A stretch of DNA of 64,000 nt from Sitta carolinensis (lineage: Eukaryota; Chordata; Aves; Passeriformes; Sittidae). Below are positions 35,680 through 64,000 of the stretch, one piece after another; position 1 is the stretch's first letter; each line of letters opens with the position of its first letter. The translations under genes were made by a program, and so were the position numbers. Location of the stretch: the NCBI GenBank assembly GCA_032173965.1, contig CM063312.1, forward strand, positions 1,446,304 to 1,510,303, written 5' to 3'. The notes below the pieces were generated by a model that did not search any database, was not told the origin of the DNA, and saw only the letters and a list, made by a program, of their open reading frames with translations.

Positions 35680-36080
35680 GCTGCGGGTTGCTAAGGAGGG
35701 CGGGGTTTGGTTGCTAAGGCGGGAAAAACGGGCGGCAGCGATTGGGCGAGCGGGTGCTGGGGGGTGGAGCTTAGCCCAGGAGGGCAGACGTGATTGGCTG
35801 ACGGTTGCTAAGGGCGTGGCTTGCTTGCTAAAAGCCGTCAAACTCAGCCGCGATTGGCTGGCGGTTGCTAAGGGCGTGGCTTGCTTTCTAAGTGCTGTCA
35901 AACTCTCAGCCGCGATTGGCTGACGGTTGCTAAGGGCGGAACTCGGTTGGCAAAGACGGGCGCGGCAGCGGCACCGATTGGCTGACGGTTGCTAAGGGCG
36001 GGACTCGGTTGCTAACACCGGCGGAACGGCGCGCTCCGATTGGCCGTCCGCTTGGCGGGCTTTACCGCCATTGGCTGCTT
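35680..36080 (+). promoter_or_regulatory. ATAT1 promoter: array of inverted CCAAT plus GTTGCTA sites
   Basis: Inverted CCAAT boxes (ATTGG) occur at 35741, 35793, 35853, 35915, 35977, 36039 and 36070. Four are followed at exactly 11 bases (start to start) by GTTGCTA: 35804, 35864, 35926, 35988; further GTTGCTA copies are near 35683, 35710 and at 36008. The module TGATTGGCTGACGGTTGCTA repeats every 60-62 bases, separated by GGGCGTGGC/GGGCGG GC boxes. ATTGG is the NF-Y site; GTTGCTA resembles an RFX/X-box half-site, which suits a gene acting in ciliary axonemes. The factor assignments are inferred. Confidence 0.6.
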
Positions 36081-36226
36081 CTCCCCGCGGGGTGGGCGTG
36101 GCTTCTTTGCCGCCCGGGCGCGGCCGTGGCGGCGGCGGTGGCGGCCGGGCCGGGCCCGGCGGGCGGAGGCGGCGGCGGCGGCGGCGGCGGCGGGGCCGGG
36201 CCGGGCCAAACCCCCGGTTCTGAACC

Positions 36227-47305
<11,079 letters not shown>

Positions 47306-47309
47306 CCCC

Positions 47310-48500
47310 TCCCCCCAGCCACTGGGACCAGTCCCTGCCCTCAACTGGGACCAGTTCCCCCCCCATAACCCCACTGGGAAACAATTCCCACCCCACTGGG
47401 ACCAGTTTGTGCCCTACTGGAAACCAGTCCCTGCCCCATAACGTCACTGGGACCAGTCCCTGCCCTCAACTGGGACCAGTTCCCACCCCATAACCCCACT
47501 GGGAAACAATTCACCCACTGGGACCAGTTCCCACCCCACAACCCCACTGGGACCAGTTTGTGCCCTACTGGGACCCAGTTCCTGCCCCATAACCTTACTG
47601 GGTTTGTGCCCTACTGGGACCCAGTTCCCACCCTATAACCTCACTGGGAAACAATTCCCACCTTACTGGGAACCAGTCCCTGCCCTACTGGGAACCAGTT
47701 CCCACCCCACTGGGAACCAGTTCTTGCCCCACATCCTCACTGGGAACCTGTTCCCGCCCTATAACCTCACTGGGAAACAATTCCCACCTTACTGGGAACC
47801 AGTCCCTGTCCCACAACCTCACTGGGAAACAATTCCCATCTTACTGGGAACCAGTCCCTGCCCCATAACCTCACTGGGAAACAATTCCCACCCCACTGGA
47901 AACCAGTCCCTGCCCCACAACCTTACTGGGAACCAGTTCCCTACCCCACTGGAAGCTTCAACTGGGACCAGTTCCCACCCCATAACCCTACTGGGAACCA
48001 GTCCCTGTCCCCAACCTCACTGGGAAACAATTCCCATCTTACTGGGAACCAGTCCCTGCCCATAACCTCACTGGGAAACAATTCCCACCCCACTGGAAAC
48101 CAGTCCCTGCCCCACAACCTTACTGGGAACCAGTTCCTACCCCACTGGAAGCTTCAACTGGGACCAGTTCCCACCCCATAACCCTACTGGGAACCAGTCC
48201 CTGTCCCACAACCTCACTGGGAAACAATTCCCATCTTACTGGGAACCAGTCCCTGCCCTATAACCTTACTGGGAAACAATTCCCACCCCACTGGGACCAG
48301 TCCCTGCCCCACAGCCCCACTGGGACCAGTTCCCACCCCATAACCCCACTGGGACCAGTCCCTGCCGCACTGGGACCAGTCCCTGCCCCACATCCTCACT
48401 GGGAAACAATTCCCACCCCACTGGGACCAGTTCCCACCCCATAACCTCACTGGGACCAGTTCGTGCCCTACTGGATCCAGTCCCTGCCTTACTGGGACCG
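47310..48500. repeat. ATAT1 3'-UTR minisatellite
   Basis: Units of about 20-50 bases built on ACTGGGACCAGTTCCCACCC and CACTGGGAAACAATTCCC. It lies after the TGA at 47303-47305 and before AATAAA at 48598, so it would be in the mature mRNA. ACTGG/CCAGT pairs give many short inverted repeats. Confidence 0.8.
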
Positions 48501-48597
48501 GTTCCCGCCCCACTGGGACCCCCCCTTCTCTCTCCCCGCCCCCCGCCCGGCCCCGGGGGTTCTTTCCCCTCCCCCTCCCCATTTTTGGGGCCGTTTC

Positions 48598-48603
48598 AAT
48601 AAA
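48598..48603 (+). terminator. ATAT1 poly(A) signal
   Basis: AATAAA in CCGTTTCAATAAAATCCGCG, after the 3'-UTR minisatellite and immediately before the CpG-rich promoter of the next gene. It implies an ATAT1 3'-UTR of about 1.3 kb. Confidence 0.7.
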
Positions 48604-48609
48604 ATCCGC

Positions 48610-48985
48610 GATCGCCGCCTGCGCTTTTTTCCCGCCATTTCTACCGCGCCTGGGCGTGGCCTCCCCGCCCTCACACCCATATATGGCAATAACCCCGCCC
48701 CGACCGCGAGAACGCGCACCCTATTGGCTGCGGCCGCTCGGCCACGCCCCTTGCGCCGCCTCCTCAATGAACGCCTTGCGGGCGGGAAGGCGGTGACGCC
48801 TCCGCGCATGCGCGGCTCGCTCCGGGTCACCTTCCCGCGCTCGGCGCAGGCGCGGGAGGCGCCGCGGGGCAGAGCGCGCGGGGTTCTGCGCAGGCGCAGA
48901 GGGAGCGCCCGGTGTGAGGGGAGAGAGGAGGAGGAGGAGGAGGAGGCGGCGGCGGCCGGGGCTGAGCGGCAGCGCCGGGCCCGCC
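48610..48985 (+). promoter_or_regulatory. C6orf136 CpG promoter with NRF1-like sites
   Basis: Non-repetitive CpG-rich DNA between the ATAT1 poly(A) signal and the next start codon. It holds a perfect NRF1-type palindrome at 48803-48814 (CGCGCATGCGCG), two related GCGCAGGCGC motifs near 48843 and 48888, and an inverted CCAAT box at 48723-48727. NRF1 sites are typical of genes for mitochondrial proteins. Confidence 0.6.
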
Positions 48986-51900
48986 ATGTACCGGCACGTC
49001 CGCGCCGCCATCACCGCCAGCGCCGCCGGGGTTCGACTCCGACCCGGCCGTGCCTGGGTCCCGGCGGCGGCGGCGGCTGCGGTGTCCGGGTCGGCCCCGC
49101 CGCGCCGGCGTTACCGAGCGCGGCCGCAGGTGAGGGGAGGGCGGGGGGGGGGGGGGGGGGGATAATGCTGGGATGGGCGTGATTATGGAAATAGAGGGGC
49201 GGGGTTATGGAAATTGGGGTGGGGATCATGCTGGGAGGGGCGGGGTTATGGAAATAGATGCGCGGAGTGGGCGTGGTTATGGAAATAGGGGTGGGGGTAA
49301 TGCTGGAGGGGCGGGGTTATGGAACTAGATGCGCGGAGTGGGCGGGGTTATGAATATAGGGGTGGGGTTATGGAAATAGATGCGCTGAGTGGGCGTGGTT
49401 ATGGAAATTGGCTAGGGATAACGCTGGGAGGGGCGGGGTTATGGAAATTGAGGTGGGTAATGCCGGGAGGGGCGGGGTTATGGAAATAGAGGTGCAGAAT
49501 GGGCGTGGTTATGCAAATCGGTAATTGGGGATAGCGGGTATGTAAATACAGATCGGTGTGTGGCCGGGGTTATGTAAATAGGGCGGGTGTTTAAAAATAA
49601 TAGCGGGTTATGTAAATTAATGGCTTTAATTGGTGCCGCTTTGCCGCTAGCGGGGCGTGGTTATGCAAATGAAGGGGGGTCCTGGTGGGAAGCAAATGGG
49701 GAAAAATCCTCCCAAAATGGGGAAAAATCCTCCCCAAGTCGGGCAAAATATTCCTAAAATGGTCCAAAGTATTCCCTCAATCAGGAAAATTCCCTTTGCT
49801 GTGGGGTAGGTCTCCTTTTCCATGCAGAAAGTCCTTGCAAAATGGGGCAAAATCCTCCCAAAATTAGGAAAATCCCCTTTTCCATGGGGTAAATTCCTCT
49901 AAAATTGGGAAAGTCCCCTTTCCCATGGGATAAATTCCCTTTTCCATGGGGTAAATCCCCCCTAAAATCAGGAATATCCTCTATTCCATGGGATAAATCC
50001 CCTTTCCCATGGGATAAATTCCCTTTTCCATGGGACCAATCCCCTTTAAATCAGGAATATCCCCTTTCCCATGGGATAAATCCCCTTTCCCATGGGGTAA
50101 ATTCCTCCAAAATCAGGAAAACCCCCCTTTCCCATGGGACCAATCCCCCTAAAATTAGGAATATCCCTTATTCCATGGGGTAAATCCCCCCCTAAAATCA
50201 GGGAAACCCACCCCAGAATCAGGAAAATCCCCTTTCCTATGGGACCAATCCCCCTAAAATCAGGAACATCCCCTTTTCCAGGGGTAAATCCTCTTTTCCA
50301 TGGGATCAATGCCCTTTAAATCAGGAACATCCTCTTTCTCATGGGGTAAATTCCCCCAAAATCGGGAATATTTCCTTTTCCATGGGACCAATCCCCTTTA
50401 AATCAGGAATATCCCCTATTCCATGGGATAAATCCCCTTTCTCATGGGATAAATCCCCTTTCCCATGGGATAAATTCCCTTTCCCAAGGGATAAATCTCC
50501 TTTCTCATGGGATAAATCCCCTTTCTCATGGGATAAATCCCCTTTCTCATGGGATAAATCCCCTTTCCCATAGGATAAATCCCCTTTCTCATGGGATAAA
50601 TCCCCTTTCCCATAGGATAAATCCCCTTTCTCATGGGATAAACCCCCCTAAAATGAGAAACCCCCCCCCCCCAATCACTAAATCCCCCCTTTCCCAGTCG
50701 CCACCCCCCCTTAAACCCCACCCCGGGGGGGTTCCCCTTCCTATCGCCGCCCCCTGCCCGAATCCCCCAGTTCCCAAATCCCCCCTGTTCCCGCGCAGGA
50801 CGCGGAGCCCCCCCAGGCGCTGGCGCTGCCCCCGCGGGGGCTGGCGGGGCTGGGCGGGCCCGTGACCACCGTGGACGGCAGAAGGGAGGATGACATCGCT
50901 GTCAGGGACCCCCCCCGGCTGCTGCTGGGCCCCCCCGCGCCGGGACCCCCGGGCCGGGCAGCCCCCGGGACCCCCCCCGGGACCCCCCCCGGGCGAGGGG
51001 CGCAGCCCCCCCCAGCATGGAGGAGCACCTGGCCAGGATGCACGAGAGGCTGCGGGGAGAGTGGGATGGGGGGATTGGAGGGATTTGGGGGGATTGGGGG
51101 GATTTGGGGGGGATTTGGGGGAGGAGCACCTGGCCAGGATGCACGAGAGGCTGCGGGGAGAGGTGGGATGGGGGGATTGGAGGGATTTGGGGGGATTGGG
51201 GGATTTGGGGGGATTTGGGGAGGAGCACCTGGCCAGGATGCACGAGAGGCTGCGGGAGAGTGGATGGGGGGGATTGGGGATTTGGGGGGGATTGGGGGGA
51301 TTTGGGGGGGATTGGGGGGATTTGGGGGGGATTTGGGGGGAGGAGCACCTGGCCAGGATGCACGAGAGGCTGCGGGGAGAGGTGGGATGGGGGATTGGAG
51401 GGATTTGGGGGTATGGGGATATGGGGGGACTGGGGGAATTTGGGGGGATGGGGGATTGGGGGGATATGGGGGGATTGGGGGGAAATGGGGGGTATGGGGG
51501 GATTTGGGGGGGATATGGGGGGATTTGGGGGGGATATGGGGGATTTGGGGGGAGGAGCACTGGCCAGGATGCACGAGAGGCTGCGGGGAGAGGTGGGATT
51601 GGGGGGGATTTGGGGGGTATGGGAGGATTGGGGGATATGGGGGGAAGGGGGGACATGGGGGAATTGGGGGGGGACAGGGGCACATGGGGGAGAGGTGAAA
51701 TGGGGAGGGGGGATCATGAGGGGTTGGGAGGATTGGCAAGGGAGGGGGACAATGGGGGGGGGGGACAAAGGGGGGGGGGTCACATGAGGAAGGGGGGGGG
51801 TGGGACAGGGTGGGGGAGGTGACAGCAGCAGGGGGAGGTGACAGCAGCCCCAGTGACCCCCCCTGTCCCCCCCCCCAGCTCCCCAATTTCTTCCTGAAGG

Positions 51901-53926
51901 TGCCGGACTACGGGCTGTACGCCCCCGACGTGGAGTTCCAGTGCCAGCACCTGCACCTGCACACACGGTGGGGACACTGGGGGGACACTGGGGACACTGG
52001 GAATGGGATACTGGGGACACTGGGGACACTGGGGGGACACTGGGGACACTGGGAATGGGATACTGGGGACACTGGGGGGACACTGGGGGACACTGGGAAT
52101 GGGATACTGGGGACACTGGGGTGAGTCAGTGCCAGCACCTGCACCTGCACACACGGTGGGGACACTGGGGGGGACACTGGGGACAATACTGGGGACAATA
52201 CTGGGGATACTGGGGACACTGGGGACACTGGGAATGGGATACTGGGGACACTGGGGGGATACTGGGGGGACACTGGGGACAGTACTGGGGATACTGGGAC
52301 AGCCCTGTCCCTGCAGGATGGCCCTGGGGAGGCAATAGGGGAGGTGACAGGGAGGTGACAGTGGGTGCCAGGGTGGCACAGGGAGGTGACACTGGGTGAC
52401 ACTGGGTGACAGGGTGGCACAGGGCTGTGCTTGGGTGGCTCAGGGTGGCACAGGGGTGGCACAGGGGTGGCACAGGGGTGGCTCAGGGTGGCACAGGGCA
52501 GTGACAGGGCCGTGCCAGGGCTGTGCCAGGGTGGCACAGGGTGGCTCAGGGTGGCTCAGGGTGGCACAGGGGTGGCTCAGGGTGGCTCAGGGTGGCACAG
52601 GGTGGCACAGGGGTGGCACAGGGTGGCACAGGGGTGGCACAGGGCAGTGACAGGGCCGTGCCCATCCCCCAGGGGCCGCGCCACCTACGCGCTGGCCGTG
52701 GCGCTGGCAGTGGGTGACACTGGGTGCCAGGGCTGTGCCGGGGTGGCACAGGGTGGCACAGGGTGGCACAGGGTGGCTCAGGGTGGCACAGGGGTGGCTC
52801 AGGGGTGGCTCAGGGTGGCACAGGGGTGGCTCAGGGTGGCACAGGGGTGGCTCAGGGTGGCACAGGGGTGGCTCAGGGTGGCACAGGGTGGCACAGGGGT
52901 GGCTCAGGGTGGCACAGGGGTGGCTCAGGGTGGCACAGGGGTGGCTCAGGGTGGCACAGGGGTGGCTCAGGGTGCACAGGGTGGCTCAGGGTGGCACAGG
53001 GTGGCTCAGGGGTGGCTCAGGGGTGGCTCAGGGTGGCACAGGGTGGCACAGGGGTGGCTCAGGGTGGCACAGGGTGGCTCAGGGTGGCACAGGGTGGCAC
53101 AGGGGTGGCACAGGTAGGTGACAGGGCCGTGCCCATCCCCCAGGGGCCGTGCCACCTACGCGCTGGCCGTGGCGCTGGCCCGGGCCCTGGCCTGGGTGTA
53201 CTTTGCCAGCCTGCGGCTGGAGGTGCTGGCGCTGACGCGGCACGCCGAGGACTGGAGCGTGCGGGCGCGCTGGAGAATCACGGGGCTGCCCCTGCACCTG
53301 CTGCTGCTGCGCTGGTACCGCCGGGACAAACGCACCCTGCTCAGGTGAGGCACTCACCTGGGTCACCGCCCGGCTCATCCCGGGGTGCCCATGTTGTACC
53401 TGGGTCACCTCCCTGTCACCTGTGCCACCCCCACCCACACCTGTCACCCATACCTGTGTCCCCTGTCACACCTGTCACCCCCACCCACACCTGTGCCACC
53501 TCCTGTGCCACCCCCATCATCCCTGTGTCCCCTGTCACACCTGTCACCCCCACCCACACCTGTGTCCCTTATCACACCTGTGCCACCCCCACCTGTGTCA
53601 CCTGTCACACCTGTGTCACCCCCACCCACACCTGTGTCACCCACACCTGTGCCACCCCCACCTGTGTCACACCTGTGCCCCCCCCGGGTCCCCCCCAGGT
53701 CCTACGACGCCTTCTCCACCTTCTTCCTCAACTCCCAGGGTCTCATCCGCTGCCACCGTGTGGACAAGGTGAGTCTGGGCACACCTGGGCACACCTGGGC
53801 TCCTCCCCAGGTGTGCCCTGACTCTGTGCCCCTCCCCCCCAGGTGATGCCAGCCCCCACAGCCGTCCCCGAGCCCAAGAAGCTGCTGGTGGCCGCGGCGC
53901 TGGCGGTGGCCCTGGCCCGGTCCTGA
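48986..53926 (+). CDS. C6orf136: C6orf136 orthologue (DUF2358-like), presequence-like N-terminus
   Basis: Function of the family is poorly known. Exons: 48986-49129, 50799-51061, 51879-51967, 53144-53344, 53699-53768, 53843-53926, about 283 residues. The first 48 residues (MYRHVRAAITASAAGVRLRP...) are rich in Arg and Ala with no acidic residue, as in mitochondrial presequences. A proline-rich linker (exon 2) follows, then the conserved domain: MEEHLARMHERLRGE, LPNFFLKVPDYGLYAPDVEF, YFASLRLEVLALTRHAEDW, RWRITGLPLHLLLLRWYRRD, YDAFSTFFLNSQGLI, and a C-terminal hydrophobic tail KKLLVAAALAVALARS. In exon 2 the frame from the acceptor does not reach MEEHLARM; one base is missing before 51017, probably in the C8 run, and the copy-1 donor (GAG|TGGG) also lacks a G. 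Exon 2's end and the start of exon 53144 are both copied in neighbouring arrays. Confidence 0.9.
49145..50650. repeat. C6orf136 intron 1 repeats
   Basis: 49,170-49,680: GGGGCGGGGTTATGGAAATA units of about 40 bases. 49,690-50,640: CCCCTTTCCCATGGGATAAA units of about 24 bases, many with an NcoI site. Confidence 0.85.
51017..51592 (+). repeat. Five copies of the C6orf136 exon 2 end within an intronic array
   Basis: About 42 bases coding EEHLARMHERLRGE recur at 51017-51061 (true exon end), 51121-51162, 51221-51260, 51341-51381 and 51553-51592, separated by GGGGGGATTTGG repeats. Copies 2, 4 and 5 keep a donor-like GAGAGGTGGG; copies 1 and 3 read GAGAGTGG; copy 5 lacks one C. None of copies 2-5 has a pyrimidine tract upstream, so they are unlikely to be separate exons, but their donors could extend exon 2. 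Confidence 0.85.
51600..53110. repeat. C6orf136 introns 2-3 minisatellites
   Basis: 51,600-51,850 GGGGGGATATGG/GGGGACA; 51,970-52,310 GGGGACACTGGGGACACTGG; 52,370-53,105 GGTGGCACAGGGGTGGCTCA, interrupted by the exon 4 copy at 52,664. Confidence 0.85.
52664..52712 (+). repeat. Partial upstream copy of C6orf136 exon 4 with its acceptor
   Basis: GTGCCCATCCCCCAG followed by GGGCCGCGCCACCTACGCGC and the next 20 bases matches the start of the true exon at 53144, then breaks into GTGGGTGACACTGG repeat. It sits 473 bases upstream of the true exon, with the GGTGGCACAGG array between them. Confidence 0.8.
53350..53690. repeat. C6orf136 intron 4 minisatellite
   Basis: CACACCTGTGTCACCCCCAC units, about 20-60 bases. 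Confidence 0.8.
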
Positions 53927-54028
53927 AGGCGCCACACCTGAGGGGACACCTGAGGGGACACCTGAGCGCCCCTCCCACCTCCTGTCACCTGCCCTGGCCC
54001 CTCTCTCCCACCCCACCCCCCCCATTAA

Positions 54029-54034
54029 TTTAAT
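54029..54034 (-). terminator. DHX16 poly(A) signal (ATTAAA)
   Basis: On the minus strand GTACATTAAATTAATGG contains ATTAAA, 70 bases past the DHX16 stop at 54104-54106. It lies inside the 3'-UTR of the convergent gene, so the two transcripts should overlap by a few tens of bases. Confidence 0.65.
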
Positions 54035-54040
54035 GTACAG

Positions 54041-54046
54041 AATAAA
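54041..54046 (+). terminator. C6orf136 poly(A) signal
   Basis: AATAAA in GTACAGAATAAATGACTCC, 115 bases after the TGA stop at 53924-53926. Confidence 0.8.
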
Positions 54047-54103
54047 TGACTCCAGTGGTGACACGGGGCTGTATTGGGGCGTGCCCAGGTGTGCCCAGGT
54101 GCC

Positions 54104-64000
<9,897 letters not shown>

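Overview
This is vertebrate nuclear DNA, most likely from a bird micro- or dot chromosome. It holds spliced genes with GT-AG introns, CpG-rich promoters and AATAAA poly(A) signals, and almost every intron is filled by its own tandem repeat. Read exon by exon, five genes appear: PPP1R10 (minus), MRPS18B (plus), ATAT1 (plus), the C6orf136 orthologue (plus) and DHX16 (minus). As I recall the human map, this order and these orientations are the same in the MHC class I framework block at 6p21.33. The species cannot be named from the sequence; the bird call rests on compact GC-rich genes, intron-filling minisatellites and the absence of any transposon I recognise.

Layout. 1-30,664: PPP1R10/PNUTS on the minus strand, from its promoter down to the exon after the PP1-docking region; its C-terminal part lies off the left edge. 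30,460-30,950: a CpG-rich bidirectional promoter shared with MRPS18B. 30,950-35,501: MRPS18B, intact, seven coding exons, 236 codons plus stop, with a poly(A) signal overlapping the stop. 35,560-36,226: ATAT1 promoter with three YY1-type sites and an array of paired NF-Y/RFX-like sites. 36,227-48,603: ATAT1, ten coding exons. 48,610-54,046: C6orf136, six coding exons with NRF1-like sites upstream. 54,029-64,000: the C-terminal half of DHX16, tail to tail with C6orf136 and cut by the right edge.

The proteins belong to separate housekeeping pathways (PP1 targeting and Pol II termination, mitochondrial translation, alpha-tubulin acetylation, a DUF2358-like protein with a presequence-like N-terminus, spliceosome activation). 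They are linked by conserved gene order, not by one pathway.

Three patterns deserve attention. (1) Exon-edge copies: pieces of an exon with its splice site are repeated inside the adjacent intronic array at ten places in ATAT1, C6orf136 and DHX16, as if the arrays grew out of splice junctions. (2) Single-base losses in or beside short G/C runs break the frame or the donor of otherwise well conserved exons in four genes, while MRPS18B is clean; this looks like consensus error more than decay. (3) One PPP1R10 exon carries two opposite slips that keep the overall frame but scramble the PP1-docking segment. Very long open frames (up to about 1,270 codons) are by-products of repeats with units divisible by three and are not genes.
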